From positions 1 to 64,000 of the forward strand of contig NZ_AUDG01000003.1 in assembly GCF_000425345.1 (NCBI RefSeq): a stretch of DNA of 64,000 nt. Direction: 5' to 3'. Below, piece after piece: positions 6,893-13,892 of this stretch (the stretch's first letter is position 1; every line of letters begins with the position of its first letter). The DNA is from Rheinheimera baltica DSM 14885 (GTDB lineage: Bacteria > Pseudomonadota > Gammaproteobacteria > Enterobacterales > Alteromonadaceae). Under the pieces are notes generated by a model. The model saw only the letters and a program-made list of their open reading frames with translations, was not told where the DNA came from and did no database searches. The position numbers were made by a program, and so were the translations under genes.

Positions 6893-6926
6893 AGTGGCCG
6901 GTTATGGACTGGCTTAGTCCGTCATT

Positions 6927-7287
6927 TGGTGGAGCTGGCGGGAGTTGAACCCGCGTCCGAAAAACCTACATCGTCGGTACTACATGCTTAGCGCATTCAT
7001 TTAGTTAACCCTATGAGCGCCGAATGGCAGGCTATCGTCGGGCGAGCCTGATTGGTTTTAACGTGTTGTCTCCAGGCGAAGACGCGACGCGATCCTATTA
7101 GGGGTGATCTTCCAGAGTCTCAGCTTATAGGCATGCGTGAGGGGAAGAGCTATCTACTGCCTATTAAGCAGCGATTGCGTAGTTTTCGTCGTTTGCGACT
7201 AGTTTTTTGCGGCTTTTTTACGAGGCCTACCGCACCTCGGCATGCACCTAAGAGTTCGTGAATCCCGTCGAATCCAGAATCAGCCCC
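6927..7287 (-). ncRNA. ssrA: tmRNA (transfer-messenger RNA)
   Basis: The 5' end (GGGGCTGATTCTGGATTCGA, starting at 7287) and the 3' end (TPsiC arm, then CAGCTCCACCA ending at 6927) pair in a tRNA-like acceptor stem, 361 nt including CCA. The tag frame at 7164-7196 reads GCA AAC GAC GAA AAC TAC GCA ATC GCT GCT TAA, giving ANDENYAIAA. It rescues stalled ribosomes and tags the nascent chain for proteolysis with SmpB, whose gene lies just upstream on the same strand. The 3' end is the presumed integration site of the island. The I in the tag, where E. coli has L, is a mild variant. Confidence 0.98.
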
Positions 7288-7327
7288 GAATTCTGTGGTG
7301 TTACACTCACACTTACAGTGTTTGGCT

Positions 7328-7356
7328 ATTGTACGCAGCTCGCTTTGATTAAACAA
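7328..7356 (-). promoter_or_regulatory. Sigma-70 promoter of ssrA
   Basis: On the minus strand, TTGTTT (7356-7351) and TACAAT (7333-7328) with a 17-bp spacer. Transcription would begin about 35 bases before the mature tmRNA 5' end, leaving a short leader for RNase P to remove. Confidence 0.6.
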
Positions 7357-7432
7357 GTAAGCTTTGCATCGCCAGCCTTTTTTCTACAACACCTATTAGA
7401 TGGGGTGTTGCAGGAAAAGTTTCAATTGCTGT

Positions 7433-7915
7433 TTAGCGCTTGGAATGTTTCATCATCCGCTCTTTTTCACGTGACCAATCTCTATCTTTAATATCGTCAC
7501 GTTTATCAAAGGTTTTTTTACCTTTGGCCAGGTGGAATTCCAGTTTTACCCAACAGGCTTTCCAGTACATTGCTGTCGCTACTAGGGTATAGCCATCGCG
7601 TTCTTTTAAGCCGATAAGTTTATTTAGCTCACGCTTGTGCAACAGCAGTTTGCGGTTACGCTCTGGGTCGCATATTACGTGTGATGAGGCACTGTTTAGC
7701 GGTTGGATCTGCGCACCTAACAGGTAAGCCTCACCGTTATGCAAAATAACGTAAGAATCTGACAGATTAACCTTACCTTCGCGGATGCTTTTTAATTCCC
7801 AGCCCTGCAGGGCCATGCCTGCTTCATAGCGCTCTTCTAAAAAGTACTCGTGACGGGCTTTTCTGTTTTGCGCGATGGTACCGTTCTTATTTTTACTAGC
7901 TTGTTTTTTACTCAT
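7433..7915 (-). CDS. smpB: SsrA-binding protein SmpB
   Basis: 160 aa, the usual length. Characteristic segments include [38 protein letters not shown] and the basic C-terminal tail [20 protein letters not shown] that reaches into the mRNA channel. It binds tmRNA and delivers it to stalled ribosomes. It lies immediately upstream of ssrA on the same strand, the classic arrangement, and is divergent from ratA across 105 bp. Confidence 0.98.
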   Translation of the reverse strand: MSKKQASKNKNGTIAQNRKARHEYFLEERYEAGMALQGWELKSIREGKVNLSDSYVILHNGEAYLLGAQIQPLNSASSHVICDPERNRKLLLHKRELNKLIGLKERDGYTLVATAMYWKACWVKLEFHLAKGKKTFDKRDDIKDRDWSREKERMMKHSKR

Positions 7916-8020
7916 AATGTGTTGTATTCGCAGCTCTGTTTTCTATGTCAGCGATGGCTCAAGCCTTGTTGCAGCGCGTTATTCTGTTACAATCGGCGGC
8001 GAGTTTAAAGGGGAGAGAGT

Positions 8021-8455
8021 ATGCCACAAATTGAGCGCAGTGCGCTGGTTTTTTACAGTGCAAAGCAGATGTTTGACTTAGTCAACGCTGTTCCTGACTA
8101 TCCACAATTTCTGCCTGGCTGTACTTCTGCCCGTATCGTTAGTCAATCTGATACAGACATGGTGGCATCATTGCAAGTTTCCAAGGCTGGTATTGGTCAT
8201 ACTTTTACTACCCGTAATACATTGTACCCTGATCATCGTATAGCCATGCAACTGGTAGACGGCCCTTTTAAACAATTACAGGGAGGTTGGGAGTTTCAAC
8301 CTCTTAGTGACAATGCTTGTAAGGTGATCCTTAAACTGGAATTTGAGTTTTCCAGCAAACTTATTCAGTTTGCCTTTGGTAAGATATTTAGCGAACTTAC
8401 CGCGTCTATGGTGAATGCTTTTACACAACGCGCGAAGCAAGTGTATGGAGAGTAG
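8021..8455 (+). CDS. ratA: RatA / COQ10-type START-domain protein
   Basis: 144 aa. The whole protein is a polyketide-cyclase/START-like domain: [28 protein letters not shown], and the C-terminal helix [20 protein letters not shown]. In E. coli RatA (YfjG/PasT) has been described as binding 50S subunits and also as a COQ10-like ubiquinone-binding protein. A strong AAGGGGAGAGAG site precedes the ATG. It overlaps no gene and is followed 1 base later by ratB. The smpB-ratA-ratB-bamE order is conserved in gammaproteobacteria. Confidence 0.93.
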   Translation: MPQIERSALVFYSAKQMFDLVNAVPDYPQFLPGCTSARIVSQSDTDMVASLQVSKAGIGHTFTTRNTLYPDHRIAMQLVDGPFKQLQGGWEFQPLSDNACKVILKLEFEFSSKLIQFAFGKIFSELTASMVNAFTQRAKQVYGE

Positions 8456-8456
8456 C

Positions 8457-8804
8457 ATGTCTGATTTAATTACCGTTGAAGTGGCTTATGCCTTACCACA
8501 GCGGCAAAGCTTGCTAACTGTGGCAGTGAATCATTTGAGCACCGTGCAGCAAATTATTGAGCAAAGCGGTATTTTGCAACAGTTTCCTGATATTGACTTA
8601 AGCCAACAAAAAGTTGGTATTTGGAGCCGGCCAGTTAAATTGACTGATAAGGTAAAAGCGGGCGATCGCATTGAAATTTACCGCGCCCTGATTGCGGATC
8701 CAAAAGATTTACGCCGTCGTCGGGCAGAGAAGGCTAAAGAAGAAGGGCGGGCCGACAAAACTACCGGTGGTCGGCCACATGAAGTAAAAGCAGGCGTTGA
8801 ATAG
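8457..8804 (+). CDS. ratB: RatB / RnfH-family ubiquitin-like protein
   Basis: 115 aa. Start chosen at ATG 8457, one base after the ratA stop, giving [20 protein letters not shown]; this is the beta-grasp (ubiquitin-like) UPF0125/RnfH fold. Conserved [20 protein letters not shown] and [20 protein letters not shown] are present. The C-terminal tail is basic. It is translationally coupled to ratA; its molecular role is unknown. Confidence 0.92.
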   Translation: MSDLITVEVAYALPQRQSLLTVAVNHLSTVQQIIEQSGILQQFPDIDLSQQKVGIWSRPVKLTDKVKAGDRIEIYRALIADPKDLRRRRAEKAKEEGRADKTTGGRPHEVKAGVE

Positions 8805-8805
8805 C

Positions 8806-8833
8806 AAAAAACCAGCATTAAGCTGGTTTTTTT
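8806..8833. terminator. Bidirectional terminator between ratB and bamE
   Basis: ACCAGC and GCTGGT around a short loop, with A-run before and T-run after. It serves the convergent genes ratB (+) and bamE (-). Confidence 0.85.
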
Positions 8834-8849
8834 CACTTAACCGCAGCGC

Positions 8850-9200
8850 TTAAATATCCAGCGGCGTATCAAAGTCGGCAGACTTAGCAAAATCGCCTTT
8901 AATGTTCTGTAATTTATTATCTTCAAATTCAATGACTAATTGCTTTTCAAAGTGCTTACCGTTACCACTTTTCAACGCATAAAAATAATGCCAGGTGTCG
9001 TTGTCAAAGGCGTTAGCGGCCACTGGCGTGCCTAGTACGTATTTAACCTGCTCTTTGGTCATGGCAATACGCAGTTTGTCGATATCTTTCTGCTCTAAAA
9101 AGTTACCTTGTGGAATATCAATGCGGTATACCCAGCTGCTGCAGCCACTTAGGCCCATTAACGCTGTTACCAGTACTAAAGTTGCTATTACTGCTTTCAT
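8850..9200 (-). CDS. bamE: Outer membrane assembly lipoprotein BamE
   Basis: 116 aa. Lipoprotein signal with lipobox LSGC, lipidated cysteine C20. The mature part is a SmpA/OmlA domain (YRIDIPQGNFLEQKDIDKLR, then MTKEQVKYVLGTPVAANAFD) with the conserved phosphatidylglycerol-binding and BamD-contact regions. It is a component of the BAM complex that inserts beta-barrel proteins. It is convergent with ratB and sits between ratB and recN, the conserved location. Confidence 0.97.
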   Translation of the reverse strand: MKAVIATLVLVTALMGLSGCSSWVYRIDIPQGNFLEQKDIDKLRIAMTKEQVKYVLGTPVAANAFDNDTWHYFYALKSGNGKHFEKQLVIEFEDNKLQNIKGDFAKSADFDTPLDI

Positions 9201-9267
9201 TTGTCACATCTGCTTTATCTGAATGGGCTCATCATACCCTATGACGCGCCCGGTTAAAAACCTTCTT

Positions 9268-10941
9268 TCAGACCCCTGGTGTACATAAAAGTTCGCGTGC
9301 GTTTGCTAAAGCGCTGGCGCTGATATTTTCGCCTGCCAGTAGGCGGGCTATTTCACTGATGCGCTCTTCATCTGTTAGCTGGCGCATACGGGTTTCGGTA
9401 GCCTGGCCGTCGATATATTTTTCCACAAACAGTTGTTGATGTCCTAAGCTTGCAACCTGCGGCAAATGGGTAACACAAATAATCTGCGTTGACTCGCCCA
9501 GCTGGCGTAGTAAGCGGCCTACACCAGCTGCGACCGGGCCGCTAATGCCAACATCGACCTCATCAAATATCAGTGTGGGGGTGGTTATTTTATCCGCCAA
9601 TATCACCTGAATTGCCAAGCTGATTCGGGATAACTCGCCGCCAGACGCGACCTTATGCAGCGCTTGTAATGGCTGACCGGGGTTGGTGGATACCTGAAAT
9701 TCAATATTGTCCAGACCGTTGGCGCTGGCCTGTTCAATACTCTGCTGTTGCAGTTGAATAGTAAAACGGGCATTCGCCATACTAAGCTCATGCATACTGC
9801 TTGTTATTTTCTCACTTAACAGGCCGGCGGCCGTCGCACGTTCGTTGCTTAATTGCGTTGCAGCTGTGACGTACTGCTGCTGCGCTTTAGTGATATCGTC
9901 AGCGAGTTGCAGTAGCCGTTTATCATTGCCAGTTAATGTAGCCAATTGAGCTGATAACTGTTGGTGTAGAGCGGGTAGCGCTTCATTAGCAACCTGATGC
10001 TTACGGGAGAGGTTTAACCACAGGCTTAAACGTTCTTCTACTTGTGCCAAACGTTCGGGGTCTAATTCAACTTTATCGGCGTAGCGACGTAATTCCCGGC
10101 TGGCTTCTTCTGTCTGCACTAACGCTTCGTTAAGCATTTGGGTAATGCTATTTAGCGCGGGGTCTAAACTGCTTAGTTGCTCTAACTGGGCTGTTGCCGC
10201 AGACAGCGCCTGATAAATATTTTGCTGCTCGTCATCATACATTAACTGCAGGCATTGCTGGCTTTGGCTTAGCAAGGTATTGCCATGGCTTAAGCGGCTA
10301 TGCTCACTTTCCAAAGCGGCGAATTCATCTTCCAATGCAGCAAAGTTATCCAGTTCGGCAACCTGATATTCTAATAGTTGGCGCTGTGCATCTCGCTGCT
10401 GTTGAGATTGTTCTAGCTCAACGTATTCTCGTTGCAGTTGTTGCCAGTTGCGCCAAGCGCTGCGGGTAGCGTCCCGACTTGGGCTGTTGGTCGCGAAGGC
10501 GTCCAGCAACTGGCGCTGGTAGTCTTGTTTTAGCAGCTGTTGATGGGCATGTTGACCATGAATGCTCAGTAAATGTTGTCCCAACGCTTTTAACTGTTGC
10601 GCCGGTACTTGCACACCGTTGATATAGCCTCTGGAACGTCCTTCGCTACTTACTACGCGCCGGACAATACACTCGTTGCCCATGGCTAAGTCTTGCTCTG
10701 TAAGCCACTGCTGCGCGGCGTGTAGTTTGCCGATATCAAAACTGGCGACAATGTCTGCTTTATCTGCTCCGGGTCTTACTACACCGGCATCTGCCCGCTC
10801 ACCAAGACACAACGATAATGCATCTATGGCAATAGATTTACCGGCACCGGTTTCGCCGGTAATGGTAGACATGCCATTGGCCCAGTCTATTTCTAAGGCA
10901 CGAACGATGGCAAAATTACTGATATGCAGATGACACAGCAT
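9268..10941 (-). CDS. recN: DNA repair protein RecN
   Basis: 557 aa, the normal length for this SMC-like ATPase. Walker A is GETGAGKSIAIDALSLCLGE near the N-terminus, a long Q/A-rich coiled coil fills about residues 155-380, and the C-terminal half has the ABC signature region (ASGGELSRISLAIQ) and Walker B (LIFDEVDVGISG). It acts in double-strand break repair. A perfect LexA box (10971-10986) plus two tandem half-sites lie just before the start, so SOS induction is expected. Confidence 0.97.
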   Translation of the reverse strand: MLCHLHISNFAIVRALEIDWANGMSTITGETGAGKSIAIDALSLCLGERADAGVVRPGADKADIVASFDIGKLHAAQQWLTEQDLAMGNECIVRRVVSSEGRSRGYINGVQVPAQQLKALGQHLLSIHGQHAHQQLLKQDYQRQLLDAFATNSPSRDATRSAWRNWQQLQREYVELEQSQQQRDAQRQLLEYQVAELDNFAALEDEFAALESEHSRLSHGNTLLSQSQQCLQLMYDDEQQNIYQALSAATAQLEQLSSLDPALNSITQMLNEALVQTEEASRELRRYADKVELDPERLAQVEERLSLWLNLSRKHQVANEALPALHQQLSAQLATLTGNDKRLLQLADDITKAQQQYVTAATQLSNERATAAGLLSEKITSSMHELSMANARFTIQLQQQSIEQASANGLDNIEFQVSTNPGQPLQALHKVASGGELSRISLAIQVILADKITTPTLIFDEVDVGISGPVAAGVGRLLRQLGESTQIICVTHLPQVASLGHQQLFVEKYIDGQATETRMRQLTDEERISEIARLLAGENISASALANARELLCTPGV

Positions 10942-10970
10942 GCGTTGCTCCAGTGCTAAGTGGTAAGTCG

Positions 10971-11017
10971 CTGTTAATAATAACAGTGGTTATTTATACA
11001 GTAACTTTATACAGTAA
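10971..11017 (-). promoter_or_regulatory. LexA (SOS) box and tandem half-sites before recN
   Basis: CTGT-TAATAATA-ACAG at 10971-10986 fits the CTGT-N8-ACAG LexA consensus exactly, 29 bp before the recN start. Two 13-bp direct repeats containing TTATACAGTAA (10992-11004 and 11005-11017) read TTACTGTATAA on the coding strand and look like LexA half-sites. Confidence 0.85.
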
Positions 11018-11040
11018 ATTAAGCGCTGGCAAGTAGCCGG

Positions 11041-11922
11041 TTAATAAAGTTTGCTACCCCAACCCAACTTATTTCGTAGTACGTTGAAATAGCTATAACC
11101 CGGTGGGTGAACCAGCCGAAGAGGGGTGGGATGCTTACGAATATAAATATCATCGCCAGGCATAACCGCCAGTATAACGTGGCTGTCGCAGCTAATTTGT
11201 AAATGGGCGTCATTAGTGCTAGCCACTTTTAGCCGGATGTTACTATTGCCAGATACCACTAGCGGACGGCTGCTTAGTGTATGAGGAAACATGGGCACCA
11301 GACAAACAGCGTCCAGGTCGGGGGTAAGGATAGGGCCGCCACCAGAAAGGGAGTAGGCTGTAGAGCCTGTTGGCGTGCTGACAATTAAGCCGTCAGAGCG
11401 CTGGCTAAACACAAACTCATCATCAATGTAGGCTTCAAATTCAATCATATGCGCAACTTTGTCGGCGTGCAGTACGGCTTCATTTACCGCGCTGTTACTG
11501 CTTTTTACTGTGCCGTGGCGATGAACCGATATTTCCAGTAAGTTGCGTTTCTCGGTGACAAAATTTCCAGCTAATACTTCGCTTAACGGTTGTTGAAAGT
11601 TCTCTGGGGCTAAATCGGTTAGAAACCCCAGGTTTCCCCGATTAACGCCTAACACTGCTACGTCAAACCGGGCTAATACCCTGGCAGCACCTAGCATGTT
11701 GCCATCACCACCCACAACAATCGCCAGGTCGCATTTTTTGCCTAATTCAACCAAATCCAGCACTTCAACGTCAGGGATATTGATAGATTGGGCCACACGT
11801 TCTTCTACATAGATTTTCAGTCCCTGCTGCTGTAGAAAAAGATAGAGTGCCATCAGGGTATTATTTGCCCCTTGATGATGCGGTTTGCCGATCAAGCCAA
11901 CCGTAGTAAAAGCATGCTGCAT
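11041..11922 (-). CDS. nadK: NAD kinase
   Basis: 293 aa. The [12 protein letters not shown] motif near residue 72 is the conserved catalytic GGDG of NAD kinases; the later [10 protein letters not shown] and [20 protein letters not shown] segments form the nucleotide site. It makes NADP from NAD and ATP in the cytoplasm. It lies between recN (99 bp away) and hrcA, divergent from the latter, the neighbourhood seen in many gammaproteobacteria (grpE-nadK-recN). Confidence 0.98.
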   Translation of the reverse strand: MQHAFTTVGLIGKPHHQGANNTLMALYLFLQQQGLKIYVEERVAQSINIPDVEVLDLVELGKKCDLAIVVGGDGNMLGAARVLARFDVAVLGVNRGNLGFLTDLAPENFQQPLSEVLAGNFVTEKRNLLEISVHRHGTVKSSNSAVNEAVLHADKVAHMIEFEAYIDDEFVFSQRSDGLIVSTPTGSTAYSLSGGGPILTPDLDAVCLVPMFPHTLSSRPLVVSGNSNIRLKVASTNDAHLQISCDSHVILAVMPGDDIYIRKHPTPLRLVHPPGYSYFNVLRNKLGWGSKLY

Positions 11923-11991
11923 AGCGGTTTCCTTTCAGTGCGTTCTCGCAGTATAACGGCAGCGTGCGTCAGACACTAGCGATGCAAGAAG

Positions 11992-12019
11992 CTTGAATTG
12001 TAAAGCGATGCCCCCATAT
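11992..12019 (+). promoter_or_regulatory. Sigma-32 heat-shock promoter of hrcA-grpE
   Basis: CTTGAA (11992-11997) and CCCCATAT (12012-12019) with 14 bp between them, a near-perfect RpoH promoter. It is about 30 bp upstream of the hrcA start. No CIRCE-type inverted repeat (TTAGCACTC-N9-GAGTGCTAA) is present nearby. Confidence 0.9.
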
Positions 12020-12040
12020 CAAATGTCATTGAAGAAATGA

Positions 12041-13081
12041 GTGTGGCGCATGACGTTAACCCTAAGCAGACCAGAGCTTATTTTAAAGCTGATTGTTGAG
12101 CAGTATCTGTTGGATGGTCAGCCGGTGTCATCTAAGCTGCTTGCTGATAATACACAACTTGTAGTAAGTTCAGCTACCGTTCGAAATACCATGATGGCAT
12201 TGGAGCAACAGGGGCTTATTCGTTCACCGCACACTTCAGCCGGGCGTATTCCTACCACCGCTGGCATTCGTCTGTTTATTGATAAAATGCTGCAGTTACA
12301 GCCACTGAGCAGTTTTTGGAATATGGAACTTCAGCGAAAGCTGGTACCACAGTTACCCGTATCACTGCTATGTCAGCAAGCTGGGCAATTACTGACAAAC
12401 CTTACGGGCTTTGTTGCTATTGTCAGTGCACCGAAAGCAGATGGGCGTATAGTGCGGCAAATTGACTTAGTTCGTTTAGCCAGTGATCGCTTGTTGTTAG
12501 TGGTGATAGATGAAGATGGCGATATTTTGCATCGGGTGCTGCACTGCGAAACCGCAATTGATAACAGTACCCTAAGCAAGGTGCTGTGTTTGCTAAATGC
12601 CGCTTTGGGCGGCGGTGGACAATGGCAGGATGGTATTGAGCGCCTGGGTACCATAGTGCGTGGCGAGTCAGCGTTATGTCAGCAGTTATTGCAAAAGGTG
12701 CTTGGGCAACTGAGCTTAGATGAGTTACAACAGCATCAACCGCTTATTTACGGCCAGCATCAATTATTGTTAACGCCAGAATACCAGCAGAATACCGCGC
12801 TACAACAGGTGATGGACATGTTAGAGCGCCCGGACGGTTTAATGCAGTTATTACAAACGGTTACGCTGGATGAGCAACCCAAATTACTGTTAGGTAAAGA
12901 GTCTGGTTTTATCGAGCTGGCAAACGTGAGTGTGATAGTGCAGCGCTATCAAGTACAACCTAAACGCTTTATTGCGTTGTTAGGCCCGAGGCGAATGAAT
13001 TACGCCCGATTAATTCCATTAGTGGACGCTTGTGCCCGCCAGTTAAATTTAAACTTGAATCGGCGCCAAGCATCCCCATAA
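12041..13081 (+). CDS. hrcA: Heat-inducible transcription repressor HrcA
   Basis: 346 aa. The N-terminal winged helix is typical (LILKLIVEQYLLDGQPVSSK, then SSATVRNTMMALEQQGLI and SAGRIPTTAGIRLFIDKML), followed by the GAF-like domain and dimerisation region ending near GPRRMNYARLIPLVD. HrcA normally represses groESL or dnaK operons through CIRCE. Either GTG 12041 (with GAAGAA ahead) or ATG 12050 could be the start. It is followed by grpE after 30 bp and driven by a sigma-32 promoter. HrcA alongside RpoH is known in some gammaproteobacteria but is not universal. No CIRCE was seen in this window, so its target is probably elsewhere, such as groESL. Confidence 0.93.
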   Translation: MWRMTLTLSRPELILKLIVEQYLLDGQPVSSKLLADNTQLVVSSATVRNTMMALEQQGLIRSPHTSAGRIPTTAGIRLFIDKMLQLQPLSSFWNMELQRKLVPQLPVSLLCQQAGQLLTNLTGFVAIVSAPKADGRIVRQIDLVRLASDRLLLVVIDEDGDILHRVLHCETAIDNSTLSKVLCLLNAALGGGGQWQDGIERLGTIVRGESALCQQLLQKVLGQLSLDELQQHQPLIYGQHQLLLTPEYQQNTALQQVMDMLERPDGLMQLLQTVTLDEQPKLLLGKESGFIELANVSVIVQRYQVQPKRFIALLGPRRMNYARLIPLVDACARQLNLNLNRRQASP

Positions 13082-13111
13082 TACATCTACTTAATTTGGG
13101 AGTAGTAACGC

Positions 13112-13675
13112 ATGACTGAGCAACAACAGCCAAACGACAACACAACTGAGCAAGCTAATGAGCATGCTGATACCGTTGAATTATCCGGTGAGCAGGCCAT
13201 TATCACTAAATTAGAAGCCGAATTGGCCGAAACAAAAGCGCAATTGGCAGATCAGCAGGATCTTGTGCTGCGCATTAAAGCTGAGTCTGAAAACGTGCGC
13301 CGCCGTGCCAGTATGGACGTGGAAAAAGCACATAAGTTTGCATTGGAAAAATTTGCCGGTGATTTATTACCGGTAGTTGATAACCTGGAGCGCGCGTTAG
13401 GTTTTATTGACCGTGAAGACGAAACATTAAAAGGCGTGGTGGAAGGGGTTGAACTTACACTGAAAAGCTTCCTTGATACCGTAGGCAAATTTGGCGTAAA
13501 CCAGGTCGATCCGCAGGGGCAGCCGTTTAATCCTGAACTGCATCAGGCAATGAGCATTCAGCCATCTGCCGACGTTGCGCCAAATACCGTTACTTTTGTT
13601 ATGCAAAAAGGCTATGAGCTAAATGGCCGCTTATTGCGCCCGGCGATGGTAGGCGTTTCTAAAGCCCCTGAATAA
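13112..13675 (+). CDS. grpE: GrpE nucleotide-exchange factor
   Basis: 187 aa. The acidic Q/E-rich N-terminus and long dimerisation helix ([20 protein letters not shown]) lead into the conserved GrpE core ([16 protein letters not shown]) and the beta-wing ending with [20 protein letters not shown]. It releases ADP from DnaK and acts as a thermosensor. A GGGAG site precedes the ATG. It follows hrcA in one heat-shock operon, while dnaK-dnaJ lies 10.7 kb downstream under its own sigma-32 promoter. Confidence 0.98.
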   Translation: MTEQQQPNDNTTEQANEHADTVELSGEQAIITKLEAELAETKAQLADQQDLVLRIKAESENVRRRASMDVEKAHKFALEKFAGDLLPVVDNLERALGFIDREDETLKGVVEGVELTLKSFLDTVGKFGVNQVDPQGQPFNPELHQAMSIQPSADVAPNTVTFVMQKGYELNGRLLRPAMVGVSKAPE

Positions 13676-13708
13676 GCGCTTCAGTATAGATACTTGCCTG
13701 ATGTCTAA

Positions 13709-13740
13709 TGCCGAACAGCGTAGCTGTTCGGCATTTTTTT
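13709..13740 (+). terminator. Rho-independent terminator after grpE
   Basis: GCCGAACAGC and GCTGTTCGGC form a 10-bp stem with a 3-base loop, followed by seven T. It closes the hrcA-grpE operon. Confidence 0.95.
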
Positions 13741-13892
13741 AAGCTGAAACTATGTCCGGCGTGGAATTTTGGGGTCTTTGCGAATAATTTATACATTGCT
13801 TGCTTGTTGGCGCTAGAAAATTTATGCAAACTGTCTGCTGTTGCCGTATTATCGGCTAATCTAGCTTTAATGTTTTAGTGTCAGAGGGTGAC

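Larger units (their letters stand above)
1..6926. mobile_element. Integrated island at the 3' end of ssrA (right part only)
   Basis: All recognisable genes from 487 to 6693 run leftwards, away from a P4-type integrase that sits 234 bp from the 3' end of tmRNA. Cargo is typical of satellite or prophage-like islands: AlpA regulator, XRE regulator, Q-like antiterminator, winged-helix proteins, small unknown ORFs, and an IS transposase tail at the very left. ssrA is a known integration target of P4/CP4-57-type integrases. I found no second copy of the ssrA 3' end between 1 and 6900, so the left attachment site is probably outside the window. The island label is inference; the gene content is read directly. 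Confidence 0.75.

Noticed and set aside
7052-7356. ORFs overlapping the tmRNA gene
   Set aside because: They run through ssrA, whose structure and tag are unambiguous.
10992-11017. Second full LexA box at recN
   Set aside because: The two repeats carry only one half-site each in the same orientation, not the CTGT-N8-ACAG dyad.
13878-13892. GTG start for the lactate dehydrogenase-type gene
   Set aside because: ATG 13893 has AGAGGG at the right distance; the GTG does not.
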